A DNA stretch of 49,509 bases from Chloroflexota bacterium. GTDB lineage: Bacteria; Chloroflexota; Anaerolineae; UBA1429. Below the pieces are notes generated by a model. That model ran no database searches. It had not been told where the DNA came from and saw only the letters and a list, made by a program, of their open reading frames with translations. The stretch is taken from NCBI GenBank assembly GCA_019873625.1, contig JAIOAW010000019.1, positions 1 to 49,509 on the forward strand, in the 5' to 3' direction. This document shows positions 30,541-38,717 of this stretch, in pieces (within the stretch, counting starts at the first letter, position 1; every line of letters begins with the position of its first letter). The position numbers and the translations under genes are program-made.

Positions 30541-31323
30541 CTATCCTCGCGAGGCGAGGCCCCGCAAAAAGGCCGCGGCCTGGCGGGCCTCTTGTGCGAA
30601 ATCCTCGCCCCAGCGGCACTCCACGCTCACCCGGCCTTGGTAGCCGATGCGCCGCAAGAGGGCGAACAGTTCGGGCAAGGGATACGTGCCCGTGCCGGGG
30701 TGGCGCCGATCGCTATCGGCCACATGCACGTGGCATAGCCACTCGGGGGCCTGGGCGATATCCTCCAATGGCTCGCCATCGTGCATAAAGTGGTAAAGGT
30801 CCGCGAGCACGCGCACCTGCGGAAGGGCCACCTGGCGGGCGAGTTGCACCCCCTCCAAATAGGTGTTCAGGATGTTGCACTCGCCCCTATTCAGCGGCTC
30901 GATGGCAAAGAGGATGCCATACTCTTGCGCGAACCCCGCGCACAGGCGCAGGAACTCGGCCAATTGCTCCCAGGCCCTTTCGCGGGGGAAGCCCTCCGGC
31001 ACGGCGCGCGCCCCGCCACTCCCGAAGACGATGCACTCCACGCCCAACGCGCCCGCCCGGCGGATGGCTTTCTCGACATAACGCCTGACGAGGGCTTGAT
31101 CCACCGCCTCGCCCACGAGTTTGATCTCGCGGGGGACGAACACATTCAGGGCGCGAACGGGTAGGGGGAGCGCCTGGAGCATCCGCAAGCGTGGGGCAAA
31201 GGCATCGTCTTCCTCCAAGGGCGCGAGGGCAGACGTCGGGAGTTCGATATAATCATAGACGCCCGCTACCTCAGGGGCGCGTTCTGGGCCAGCGCAAATG
31301 CCAAGGCGCAGTGCTATAGCCAT
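30541..31323 (-). CDS. Sugar phosphate isomerase/epimerase (xylose isomerase-like TIM barrel)
   Basis: 260 aa from ATG 31323 behind GGAGGTGGCT; a GTG 12 nt upstream is a weaker choice. AP-endonuclease-2-type TIM barrel: VECIVFGSGGARAVPEGFPRE, LFAIEPLNRGECNILNT, VLADLYHFMHDGE, HVHVADSDRRHPGTG and a late VSVECRWGEDF carry the metal-binding Glu/Asp/His set of the family. Likely an isomerase or epimerase of a keto-sugar, inositol or sugar acid. Its start lies just before the end of the upstream Gfo/Idh/MocA gene, a frequent partnership in sugar catabolism. Confidence 0.85.
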   Translation of the reverse strand: MAIALRLGICAGPERAPEVAGVYDYIELPTSALAPLEEDDAFAPRLRMLQALPLPVRALNVFVPREIKLVGEAVDQALVRRYVEKAIRRAGALGVECIVFGSGGARAVPEGFPRERAWEQLAEFLRLCAGFAQEYGILFAIEPLNRGECNILNTYLEGVQLARQVALPQVRVLADLYHFMHDGEPLEDIAQAPEWLCHVHVADSDRRHPGTGTYPLPELFALLRRIGYQGRVSVECRWGEDFAQEARQAAAFLRGLASRG

Positions 31324-31338
31324 AGCCACCTCCACGGT

Positions 31339-32370
31339 TCAGATCGTCACCCACGCGCCCTCTTGGGCCGTGAGGATCTTGTCATAGGCCGTCATAATAT
31401 GCAGCATTTCAATGAGGTTGCCGTAACGCGGCGGCTCGCCCCGGAGCAATTGCTCGGCGAAATGCCGCAAACACCCCACATAGCCGCTCATAAACAGGCC
31501 GCCATCCAGATGGCCTTCGGCCGTGAAATCGGGCTGCCATACCCGTGGGGCAAGCGCCTCGGGGCCGAGAGGATCTTCCCGATCCCTCGGTGCCCCCGAC
31601 CCGTAGGATTGAAAGATGACCTGGGCGGCCCCTTCCACGGCGACCCAGCCGGCCGTGCCGAAAATCTCCAGCCGTTCCCAGGCGTCTCGCGCGGCAGGGG
31701 CGCCCGTCAATACAAGGTTGCCTACGGCCTCGCGAAAGCGCAAAAGGATCGTCATCGCGCCGGTGGGTTCGCTTCGCAAAAGCGTGAACCCTTGGGCCTC
31801 GCCAAAAAGGTACACCAAGAGAGAATAAGGATGCACAAATCGCAAAAAGGACGCATCTTTCGAAAAGGCCAGCGGATAGCGCAAACTGAAGCCCACGGCC
31901 TTGCCGAACTCGGGGCGCGTTATGAGTTCTTTGGCCTTCACATAGGCAGGGGCGAACATTCGCCGGAAGCCCGTCATAATGTAATGGCGAGACCGCAAAC
32001 AGGCATCCGTATAGGTGCGGATGTCGCTCGCGCTGGCGCAGGGCGGGGCATCTATCCAGACGTGCAAACCGGCAGTCAAGGCCTCGGCGGCGATCTCCGG
32101 GTAGCGAGGGCGCCCTTGCGCATCCGGCCCGACGACGATGAGCAGGGCATCCAGTTTCTCTTTGGCGAGCAAGGCCTTGTGGTTGGGATAAAAACGGCGC
32201 GCGCCAAAATGGCGAGCCACGGCCAGGCCGCGATCCGTATTGTGGTCGGCCAAGGCCACCAGTTCGATGGGCGCATAGCGCAAGCAGGGCAGAATGTGCC
32301 GGTAGGAGTGTTCTCCCGCGCCGATGTAGCCCACTTGAAGGCGCTTCTCATAGGCATAATTCAGCGGCAC
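31339..32370 (-). CDS. Gfo/Idh/MocA-family oxidoreductase (second copy)
   Basis: 343 aa from GTG 32370 behind AAGGAGGTATC; a longer frame to 32475 has no better start. Rossmann N-terminus LQVGYIGAGEHSYRHILPCL, LIVVGPDAQGRP, and a HVWIDAPPCAS segment where the classical EKP is replaced (DAPP), similar in position to the AVPP of the protein at 13272. The C-terminal half (FRRMFAPAYVKAKELI) fits the oxidoreductase domain. NAD(P)-linked action on a sugar or cyclitol is likely; it pairs with the TIM-barrel isomerase. Confidence 0.83.
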   Translation of the reverse strand: MPLNYAYEKRLQVGYIGAGEHSYRHILPCLRYAPIELVALADHNTDRGLAVARHFGARRFYPNHKALLAKEKLDALLIVVGPDAQGRPRYPEIAAEALTAGLHVWIDAPPCASASDIRTYTDACLRSRHYIMTGFRRMFAPAYVKAKELITRPEFGKAVGFSLRYPLAFSKDASFLRFVHPYSLLVYLFGEAQGFTLLRSEPTGAMTILLRFREAVGNLVLTGAPAARDAWERLEIFGTAGWVAVEGAAQVIFQSYGSGAPRDREDPLGPEALAPRVWQPDFTAEGHLDGGLFMSGYVGCLRHFAEQLLRGEPPRYGNLIEMLHIMTAYDKILTAQEGAWVTI

Positions 32371-32404
32371 CGCGATACCTCCTTGGTGGAGAGTCTGAAT
32401 GCGT

Positions 32405-33274
32405 TCAAGGTTGGCTCTGTTGGGCGTTAGAAGGCTCTTTGCCCAGCCAGAGGGCCAGCCCAAGGCCCAACGCAAAGGCCAAGAGGAGCAGGATAAGCGA
32501 ATCGGCCCCCCGTTGGCGCGGCACCAGGACGTAAATGGAGCCGAGGATCATCCCCAGCACGCCATAATAGGCCACGGAAGGGGACCTCTTAATCAGGGTG
32601 TCAATCAACTTGGAAAAGACAAAGATGCCGATGAGGGTGCATATCGCAGTGGTGAGGATGGGCCACCAATAGATGACCAGGTTTTTGAGGGCGCTGATGG
32701 CCTGCAGGAGAGGCTCGTAAATGCCGCCCACGATGAGCACGAGGGAGCCATCCAACCCCGGCGTAACAGCCGCGCCCCCGGCGAGAAAACTCACCAGCCC
32801 ATTGTAGGCCACGCCCATCGGCTCGTTGAGTGCCTCGAGGGTCCACTTTTGGCCGTGGCCCGCGCGGAGATAGGCCTCAAGGCCCCGTAACCCCAGAACG
32901 AGGATAATTCCCAACGATGAAGCCCCGAGGCGCGCCTTCGAAAGGCGCATATCGCGATGCATACGCCACACCGAGGGCACAGCGCCGGCCAAAAGCCCTA
33001 CGAAAAAGGCGTTCGTCGCCGCAGGGTGATCTGCCAGGAGCCTCTCAAAAACGATGGCCGCAAGGAGGATGCCGAGCACCATACCAATGCCAAGGGGAAT
33101 CAAAAAAGCGGCAAATTCGCGCCAACGATGCCTCTGGATGAACAAGTTCCCCACGGCATCTACAAACGGCTCATAAATGCCCATCAGTATCAGAGCGATA
33201 GCACCTCCCAGCCCCGGCAAGATGTGTGTGATGCCATAGGCCATCCCCTTGAAAATAAGCACGATGCGCTTCAT
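32405..33274 (-). CDS. DUF368 membrane protein (candidate undecaprenyl-phosphate translocase, PopT type)
   Basis: 289 aa, ATG 33274 with GGAGATT upstream. About eight hydrophobic helices; the family's paired pore-like repeats are seen as ITHILPGLGGAIALILMGIYEPF and, about 150 residues later, GAAVTPGLDGSLVLIVGGIYEPLL (internal duplication). Work on other bacteria showed that DUF368 proteins recycle undecaprenyl phosphate across the membrane. Here the second repeat has TPGLDG instead of the usual PGVSG, so the assignment is by family. First gene of a minus-strand group with its own promoter. Confidence 0.85.
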   Translation of the reverse strand: MKRIVLIFKGMAYGITHILPGLGGAIALILMGIYEPFVDAVGNLFIQRHRWREFAAFLIPLGIGMVLGILLAAIVFERLLADHPAATNAFFVGLLAGAVPSVWRMHRDMRLSKARLGASSLGIILVLGLRGLEAYLRAGHGQKWTLEALNEPMGVAYNGLVSFLAGGAAVTPGLDGSLVLIVGGIYEPLLQAISALKNLVIYWWPILTTAICTLIGIFVFSKLIDTLIKRSPSVAYYGVLGMILGSIYVLVPRQRGADSLILLLLAFALGLGLALWLGKEPSNAQQSQP

Positions 33275-33309
33275 AATCTCCTTTGCCGCGCCGATCTTGA
33301 ATCGAGCCG

Positions 33310-33338
33310 ATTATAGCCCAGTCGCCCAGAAGGGGCAA
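33310..33338 (-). promoter_or_regulatory. Promoter of the DUF368 gene
   Basis: Minus strand: TTGCCC (33338-33333), 17-bp spacer, TATAAT (33315-33310), 35 bp before the start. Same -35 variant as at polA. Confidence 0.8.
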
Positions 33339-33433
33339 TCGCCCGCCCAGAGCCATACCGCTCGGAGCGCGAAAGCGAATCTCCCACTCCCGGGCAAGGT
33401 TTCGGCGCCTCAAAACCACAAATGGTGGCGGGC

Positions 33434-33461
33434 TTGCCTCTTGACTAAAAGATGGTATGAT
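33434..33461 (+). promoter_or_regulatory. Promoter of the D-2-hydroxyacid dehydrogenase gene
   Basis: TTGCCT (33434-33439), 16-bp spacer, TATGAT (33456-33461) with an extended TGG; 63 bp before the start codon. Confidence 0.6.
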
Positions 33462-33524
33462 GGAGAGGACGCCTTGAGCGCGCCCATAGCGAAGGCGCTA
33501 GAGCACCATAGAAAGGAACAGAGC

Positions 33525-34478
33525 ATGAAGATCGTCGTACTCGATGGCTACACGCTCAACCCCGGCGACCTCTCGTGGGAGGGCCTATCTGCCTTGGGCG
33601 ACCTGACGGTGTATGACCGTACGCCGTACGACCAGGTGGTCAAACGGCTAGAGGGAGCCGATATCGCCCTCACGAACAAAACGATCATAGACAGGGCCGT
33701 CCTCGAGCAGTCGCCCAACCTCAAGTTCATCAGCGTCCTTGCCACGGGGTATGATATCGTGGATGTCAAGGCCGCGCGGGAGAGGGGCATTCCGGTGAGC
33801 AACGTGCCCACCTACGGCACGCTCTCTGTAGCGCAGATGGTCTTTGCACACCTCCTGAACCTGACCCAGCACGTCGCCGAGCACGCCCAAGGCGTGGCCC
33901 AGGGGCGCTGGTTGGCCTCTCCCGATTGGTGCTATTGGGATTATCCCCTCATCGAACTTGCGGGATTGACGATGGGGATTATCGGGTTCGGGCGCATCGG
34001 CCGCACCACGGCCAAGATCGCCAAAGCCTTTGAGATGCGCGTCATCGCCTACGATGCCTACATCCGCGATTCGGGCGACCCGGATATCGAAATGGTCAAC
34101 CTAGATCGCATCTTCCGCGAGAGCGATGTGATCAGCCTGCACTGCCCCCTGACGCCGGAGACGTACAACCTGGTGAACGCCGAGCGGCTCAGGATGATGA
34201 AGCCGACGGCCTTTCTCATCAACACGAGCCGCGGCGCCGTGGTGAACAATGCGGACCTGGCCGATGCCCTGAACCGGGGCCTCATCGCCGGCGCTGGGCT
34301 AGATGTGCTGGAGGTGGAACCCCCTGCGGCCGATAACCCGCTCCTCACGGCCAAGAATTGTTACATCACGCCGCACATCTCTTGGGCGACGCGCTCAGCG
34401 CGGGCGCGCCTTATGCAGGCCACGGTGGAGAACGTCGCCGCCTTTATCGCGGGCAAACCGCAAAACGTCGTGAACTGA
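33525..34478 (+). CDS. D-2-hydroxyacid dehydrogenase (glycerate/hydroxypyruvate reductase-like)
   Basis: 317 aa, ATG 33525 with AAAGGAACAGAG upstream. NAD-binding GIIGFGRIGRTTAKIA, catalytic Arg in LINTSRGAVVNN, the Glu segment in GLDVLEVEPP, and catalytic His in ITPHISWATRSAR. The 317-aa length and the lack of an ACT domain make it unlike SerA; it is closest in feel to glycerate dehydrogenase (HprA). Reduces or oxidises a small 2-oxo/2-hydroxy acid. The 250-bp upstream region holds the two divergent promoters and no gene. Confidence 0.9.
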   Translation: MKIVVLDGYTLNPGDLSWEGLSALGDLTVYDRTPYDQVVKRLEGADIALTNKTIIDRAVLEQSPNLKFISVLATGYDIVDVKAARERGIPVSNVPTYGTLSVAQMVFAHLLNLTQHVAEHAQGVAQGRWLASPDWCYWDYPLIELAGLTMGIIGFGRIGRTTAKIAKAFEMRVIAYDAYIRDSGDPDIEMVNLDRIFRESDVISLHCPLTPETYNLVNAERLRMMKPTAFLINTSRGAVVNNADLADALNRGLIAGAGLDVLEVEPPAADNPLLTAKNCYITPHISWATRSARARLMQATVENVAAFIAGKPQNVVN

Positions 34479-34548
34479 CGTTTAGGCCCGCCGGGTTCCG
34501 TCAAGTGCTACGGCATCGTCATCTTAATTCACAAGGGGAGTTCGCACG

Positions 34549-34938
34549 ATGGCTATTCTGAAAGCGCACCACATCGCCTTGAGGGCACGCGACTATGCGG
34601 CTATGAGGGTTTTTTACACCGAGACGCTCGGTTTCAACGTGCTGGGGCAAATCCCCGGCCGAAACCCGGGTCAGGATATCCTCTTTGTGGATATCGGCGG
34701 CACCACCATCGAACTGATAAGCGCCGAGGGGGCCGAGCCGGCCAAACCCACGAGCGGGTTTGCCCATTTGGCCTTTGAGGTGGACGATGTGGATGCCACC
34801 TATGAGGCGCTCAAGGCCAAGGGCGTCGCCTTCCACGTGGAGCCGCGGAGCGTGGGCGACATCCGCTTGGCCTTCTTCCGAGACCCAGATGGCAACGAGT
34901 TAGAACTCTTTCACAGCCCCACGCTACACTGGAAATGA
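34549..34938 (+). CDS. VOC-superfamily (glyoxalase I/dioxygenase fold) protein
   Basis: 129 aa, ATG 34549 behind AAGGGGAG. Tandem beta-alpha-beta-beta-beta modules: HHIALRARDYAAMRVFYTETLGFNV and GFAHLAFEVDDVDATYEALKAKGVAF, ending FFRDPDGNELELFHSP with the usual metal-ligand Glu. Candidate lactoylglutathione lyase-like, methylmalonyl-CoA epimerase-like or dioxygenase activity; unresolved. Confidence 0.85.
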   Translation: MAILKAHHIALRARDYAAMRVFYTETLGFNVLGQIPGRNPGQDILFVDIGGTTIELISAEGAEPAKPTSGFAHLAFEVDDVDATYEALKAKGVAFHVEPRSVGDIRLAFFRDPDGNELELFHSPTLHWK

Positions 34939-34975
34939 GGCCATAGAGGCCGTTGCGGCGACGAGTATCGAAAAG

Positions 34976-35007
34976 CCGGCGGGGCGCTTGATCAAGCGCC
35001 CCGCCGG
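34976..35007. terminator. Perfect 32-bp palindromic terminator between convergent genes
   Basis: CCGGCGGGGCGCTTGA followed directly by its exact complement. On the minus strand the stem is followed by CTTTTCG, so it mainly terminates the nucleotidyltransferase transcript. Confidence 0.82.
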
Positions 35008-35016
35008 TGTAAAGCC

Positions 35017-35769
35017 TTACAAGTAGGCCGAGAAATCCTCGCAGGGGCGTTTGGTTTTCTTTTGCGCCCAGTAGGCGTTGGCCCGGAAAAGGCTTTCGAA
35101 CGTGCCCGCGTCTGACCAGAAACCGCCGAGTTCGGCCCAGCGCAACTCGCCCATCGCAATATAGGCATTGTTGACATCCGTAATCTCGAGTTCGCCGCGC
35201 GCCGAGGGCTTGATGTTACGGATGATGTCAAACACGCGATGATCGTACAGATAAAGTCCCGTTACCGCGTAGCGGCTCTTGGGTTGGGCGGGTTTTTCCT
35301 CAATGGCGATGATGCGCGTGGGGTCTTGAGGGTCGAATACGGGCACCCCAAAGCGCTCCGGGTCGGGCACCGGCCGCAAGAAGACCATTGCCCCTGAGGT
35401 GAAGGAGGCCACGGCCTCGCTGATATCCGCGTCGGTGGTGTTATCGCCGAGGATGACGGCGATGTTCCCGCCATCGGCGAAATCCTCGCACAGGCTGAGC
35501 GCCTCGGCGATGCCCCCTTCGCGCTCCTGATAGGCGTACTCGAGGTGCTTGACGCCCAATTCGCGCCCATTTTTGAGGACGGCGATGAAATCGCCTGCGT
35601 GAGGGCCTCCTGTTACCACCATAATCTCCTTGATGCCGGCCTGCACCAAGGTGGTGATGGGGTAAAAGATCATCGGCTTGTCATACACCGGCAGCAGGTG
35701 CTTGTTCGTCGCATAGGTCAGGGGGTAAAGGCGCGTCCCCAACCCTCCGGCCAACACCACTCCTTTCAT
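35017..35769 (-). CDS. rmlA: Glucose-1-phosphate thymidylyltransferase-like nucleotidyltransferase
   Basis: 250 aa, ATG 35769 behind GGAGGGAAGG. Signature VVLAGGLGTRLYPLT plus NKHLLPVYDKPMIFYPI, the D in VILGDNTTDADI, FGVPVFD, IEEKPAQPKS and ELEITDVNNAYI. It activates a hexose-1-phosphate with dTTP for dTDP-sugar synthesis. It is about 40 residues shorter than the standard RmlA (C-terminal allosteric part reduced), matching the short form common in archaea and thermophiles. No rmlBCD genes are adjacent. Confidence 0.88.
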   Translation of the reverse strand: MKGVVLAGGLGTRLYPLTYATNKHLLPVYDKPMIFYPITTLVQAGIKEIMVVTGGPHAGDFIAVLKNGRELGVKHLEYAYQEREGGIAEALSLCEDFADGGNIAVILGDNTTDADISEAVASFTSGAMVFLRPVPDPERFGVPVFDPQDPTRIIAIEEKPAQPKSRYAVTGLYLYDHRVFDIIRNIKPSARGELEITDVNNAYIAMGELRWAELGGFWSDAGTFESLFRANAYWAQKKTKRPCEDFSAYL

Positions 35770-35809
35770 CCTTCCCTCCTAGGTTTGATGTACGCTCCGC
35801 ATCGAACCG

Positions 35810-36577
35810 TTAGTGGATAGTATAGCCGCCATCCACCAGAAGTAAATGGCCGTTGATGAGATCGGCGGCGCTGGAGAGGAGAAAGCGCACGGCGCCGAGC
35901 ACGTCTTGGGGTGTGCCAAAACGCCCGCTGGGGATGCGCGGCAGGTTTTCAGCGATGAAGGCGGGGTCTGAAAACATGCTCGTGGTGAGGGGTGTGGAGA
36001 CGAAAGTCGGCCCTACGGCGTTGACCGTGATGCCCAGCGGCCCGAGTTCTAGGGCAAAGGCCTTGGCCAGATGGGCCACCCCCGCCTTGGTGATGGCGTA
36101 AATGGAACGATCCTTCATAGCCACCACGGCCAGTTGCGAGGCGATCTGGACGATCTTGCCGTGCCCTTGTTTGACCATCTCGCGCGCCGCGATTTGGGTG
36201 CAGAAAAAGACCCCCTTCAGGTTGACGGAGACGATCTTTTCCCAATCGGCCTCGGTGTATTCCAACACAGGTTTGCGGATGTTCACGCCGGCGCAGTTGA
36301 CGAGAAAGTCTATTCGGCCGAAGGCCTCCACCATAGCCCGCACGGCGGCCTCGATGGAGGGTAGGGAGGTCACGTCGAGCTCGAGCACCAGGGCCTGCGT
36401 GCCACGCGCTTCCACCTCACGGGCCGTATCCAAGGCGTTTTCGCGCTGCGCAGGGAGATCAGCCACGGCGATATGCGCCCCCGCTTCCGCCAGGCCGATG
36501 GCCAGCGCCTTGCCGATGCCGTTCGCAGCCCCGGTGATCATCCCCGCTTGGCCATCCAAGCGATAATCAAAAGTCAT
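35810..36577 (-). CDS. Short-chain dehydrogenase/reductase (gluconate 5-dehydrogenase-like)
   Basis: 255 aa, ATG 36577. Classical SDR: MITGAANGIGKALAIGLAEAGA (NAD(P) loop), DVTSLPS, NCAGVN (NAG equivalent), the catalytic Ser in IVQIASQLAVVA, and YAITKAG (Tyr/Lys). The C-terminus GHLLLVDGGYTIH is typical. Probably oxidises a sugar acid or polyol; the exact substrate is not readable. 40 bp upstream of the nucleotidyltransferase gene on the same strand. Confidence 0.88.
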   Translation of the reverse strand: MTFDYRLDGQAGMITGAANGIGKALAIGLAEAGAHIAVADLPAQRENALDTAREVEARGTQALVLELDVTSLPSIEAAVRAMVEAFGRIDFLVNCAGVNIRKPVLEYTEADWEKIVSVNLKGVFFCTQIAAREMVKQGHGKIVQIASQLAVVAMKDRSIYAITKAGVAHLAKAFALELGPLGITVNAVGPTFVSTPLTTSMFSDPAFIAENLPRIPSGRFGTPQDVLGAVRFLLSSAADLINGHLLLVDGGYTIH

Positions 36578-36611
36578 CGTTCCCCTGCCTTTCTGGATTG
36601 CTACCCTATGT

Positions 36612-36640
36612 ATGATAGACCCTTGGGGCGCAGATGTCGA
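36612..36640 (-). promoter_or_regulatory. Candidate promoter of the SDR gene
   Basis: Minus strand: TCGACA (36640-36635), 17-bp spacer, TATCAT (36617-36612), 35 bp before the start. Confidence 0.5.
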
Positions 36641-36661
36641 GCGAGCGCTCTAGCCCCCTGT

Positions 36662-36690
36662 TTGACGCCACCTTGGGCGCGTGGTAGGAT
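36662..36690 (+). promoter_or_regulatory. Promoter of the DtxR-family regulator
   Basis: TTGACG (36662-36667), 17-bp spacer, TAGGAT (36685-36690), 40 bp before the start codon. Confidence 0.65.
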
Positions 36691-36696
36691 AGGATT

Positions 36697-36710
36697 ATAC
36701 AACGATGTAT
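36697..36710. promoter_or_regulatory. Candidate operator: ATACA-ACGA-TGTAT palindrome
   Basis: Inverted repeat ATACA / TGTAT with a 4-bp centre at the expected transcription start of the DtxR-family gene. Its position suits autorepression; whether the protein binds it is inferred only. Confidence 0.35.
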
Positions 36711-36729
36711 TCCTTTCGAGGATAGGACG

Positions 36730-37437
36730 ATGGATAAGGAAGAACGGCCGACGCCGACCGTAGAGGATTATCTGGGCGTCATTTATACCTTGACGCGCGA
36801 CGGCGAGGCGGTCATCGGGCGTAAATTGGCCGATTGGCTGGAGGTTTCGGCGCCCACGGTTACGGCCACCTTGCAGCGCATGGTGCGAGATGGCTGGGTG
36901 ACGATGGCCCATGATAAGACCATCCATCTGACCGAGATGGGCAAGCGCGCCGCGGCCTCGGTCATCCGCCGGCATATGCTTACGGAACTCCTCTTGGCCC
37001 GCGTGTTGGGCGTGCCGTGGTCCAAAGTGCACGCCGAGGCGGATCGTTTAGAGCATAGCCTTTCGGCAGAGACCACGGATGCCGTCGAAAACCTCGTGGA
37101 GGATCCGCGGTTTTGCCCCCATGGCAACCCCTTGCCCGGCCACGAGGACCTCACCCAGAACCTCATCCCGCTTCTGGAGGCGGAAGTCAGCCAGACCTAC
37201 ATCCTGGCGCGGGTGCATGAGGAGATCGAGCAAAACCCCGACCTCCTGCATTTCCTCGAGGCGCGCCACCTGATGCCCGGCACGCCCATCACCGTCACGG
37301 CGATCTTGCCCTTCAATGAGACGATCACCGTCCAGGCGGAGGGCGTCGAGACGGTTCTGGGCCTTAATATCGCTCGGCACCTGTTTGTAGATAGAGTCCC
37401 CGCCAAACCGTGCGCTTGCGGTGCAACCTCGAAATAG
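36730..37437 (+). CDS. DtxR/MntR/IdeR-family metal-dependent transcriptional regulator
   Basis: 235 aa, ATG 36730 with GAGGATAGG upstream. Winged HTH ~5-70 (TVEDYLGVIYTL...VSAPTVTATLQRMVRDGWV), dimerisation/metal domain ~70-150 (IRRHMLTELLLARVLGVPWSKVHAEADRLEH, then DPRFCPHGNPLPG), and a C-terminal FeoA/SH3-like domain ~155-225. The HxxE/EADRLEH residues and CPHGNPIPG-like loop are the metal-binding parts. It senses Fe(II) or Mn(II). No metal transporter is next to it, so its regulon lies elsewhere. Confidence 0.9.
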   Translation: MDKEERPTPTVEDYLGVIYTLTRDGEAVIGRKLADWLEVSAPTVTATLQRMVRDGWVTMAHDKTIHLTEMGKRAAASVIRRHMLTELLLARVLGVPWSKVHAEADRLEHSLSAETTDAVENLVEDPRFCPHGNPLPGHEDLTQNLIPLLEAEVSQTYILARVHEEIEQNPDLLHFLEARHLMPGTPITVTAILPFNETITVQAEGVETVLGLNIARHLFVDRVPAKPCACGATSK

Positions 37438-37455
37438 CCGCCCCGCGGTTTTTTT
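37438..37455 (+). terminator. Terminator of the DtxR-family gene
   Basis: Short GC stem CCGC-CCC-GCGG immediately after the TAG stop, followed by seven T residues. Confidence 0.7.
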
Positions 37456-37465
37456 CCAGCGAATT

Positions 37466-38572
37466 CTACTCTTTTTCTCCCTTTTGGCCGGCTATGCGCC
37501 TCGATTGCGCCTGCGAGGGCGTGAGGCCATAGGTCGCGATCATATCGGCCAGGCGCTCCTCTTCCGTCTCCCAGGCATAGACGATGCGCGTCGTATCGGG
37601 GTGCTCGTGCCCCAAGAGGGCCGCCACCCATTCCAGGGGCATTCCTTCATCCAACAGGTCTTGTGCGCGGCGGTGCCGCAGGGAGTGGGGGGAGGTATTC
37701 GCATAGAGGCCCTCGGCCTCGGCGGCCTTTTTCACGATGAGCCAGGCGTGGCCCGGCGTGATGGCGCCCCCTTTGCCCCGGCCGTGGGAGGCGAAGAGGG
37801 GCGCATAGGCGCCATCCTCCCGTTCCTTGACATAATCTTTGATGAGTTGCTGGGTCTCCTCCGAGAGAAAGACCGTGCGCGGTTTGCGGTTTTTCGTAAT
37901 CGTCAGCCGGATGCGGTGGGCACGGCCGTCGAGCACATCCTCGCGCGTAAGAGCGAGGGCCTCGCTGATGCGCATCCCCGTATCGTAGAGGAGGGCCATT
38001 AGGGCACGGTTGCGCAAGAGCGAGAGGCGCCGCGCCCCGCGCTTTTCGGGCAGGGGCTGGCGCAGGTAATGGGTCAAAACGCGCATCACCTCGGGATCCA
38101 CTTTGCGCTGCTGGTAGCCCGCGCGGCGGCTGCCGCGGCCTTGGTCAATGCGGCGCACCATCCGATCGTACGACACGCCAGGCGGAAGGAGGCCCTGCAA
38201 GTCGAGCCAGTTCATCAGGCGCCGCGCTGCGACCAGATAGGTGCGGCCCGTGCGGCTGGGTTGAGCGCCCACCTCCGGGCGGGTGTGAGGATCCGGATAG
38301 GCCTCGCGGAGCCAGCGGTTAAAGGCATACAGCGTCTCCTCCGAAATCCACTCCAGGGGGCAGGGGGCGAGGGCCTCTGCCGCGGCGTCATTTTGACGCG
38401 AGATGTGCAAAAAGCGGATGAGCGCATTGAGGCCGTGGCGATAGGTGCGCTTGGAGAGTTCGCTCAGATCGAGATCGTCGAGCATACGCTCCGCCGCTTC
38501 GTTCACCGTGCGGATGTCGCGGCTTGGCGGCGGAGTAGGGGCATTCCGTGCTTCATCGGGCCGGCTGCTCAT
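37466..38572 (-). CDS. Tyrosine recombinase (XerC/XerD-like integrase)
   Basis: 368 aa, ATG 38572. N-terminal SAM-like DNA-binding domain (~20-140), then a catalytic domain with Arg in YDTGMRISEALAL, Lys in ITKNRKPRTVFLSEE, HSLRHRRAQDLL (HxxR), LLGHEHPDTTRIVYAW (third His and nucleophile Tyr): the full active set is present. It is longer than XerC/D (~300 aa), with an extra N-terminal region. No phage, transposon or integron cassette genes and no direct-repeat attachment sites are visible nearby, so it is an orphan. The unusually AT-rich promoter region suggests either strong expression or different ancestry. Confidence 0.9.
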   Translation of the reverse strand: MSSRPDEARNAPTPPPSRDIRTVNEAAERMLDDLDLSELSKRTYRHGLNALIRFLHISRQNDAAAEALAPCPLEWISEETLYAFNRWLREAYPDPHTRPEVGAQPSRTGRTYLVAARRLMNWLDLQGLLPPGVSYDRMVRRIDQGRGSRRAGYQQRKVDPEVMRVLTHYLRQPLPEKRGARRLSLLRNRALMALLYDTGMRISEALALTREDVLDGRAHRIRLTITKNRKPRTVFLSEETQQLIKDYVKEREDGAYAPLFASHGRGKGGAITPGHAWLIVKKAAEAEGLYANTSPHSLRHRRAQDLLDEGMPLEWVAALLGHEHPDTTRIVYAWETEEERLADMIATYGLTPSQAQSRRIAGQKGEKE

Positions 38573-38610
38573 TTCTTATGCTCCAAAATCATATTTAATT
38601 TTCAATAAAT

Positions 38611-38639
38611 CATATAATCCAAACGCCCTGATTTGTCAA
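38611..38639 (-). promoter_or_regulatory. Promoter of the tyrosine recombinase gene in AT-rich leader
   Basis: Minus strand: TTGACA (38639-38634), then TTATAT at 16 bp (38617-38612) or TATATG at 17 bp (38616-38611). The 38580-38640 segment is strikingly AT-rich against a GC-rich genome. Confidence 0.7.
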
Positions 38640-38717
38640 AATCAGCCGTGCCCCAAGCGCTCCTCCCCCACCGCGAGGCAAAAAAACGGCGCCTGGCCGC
38701 AGGCCCGATTTTCGTGG

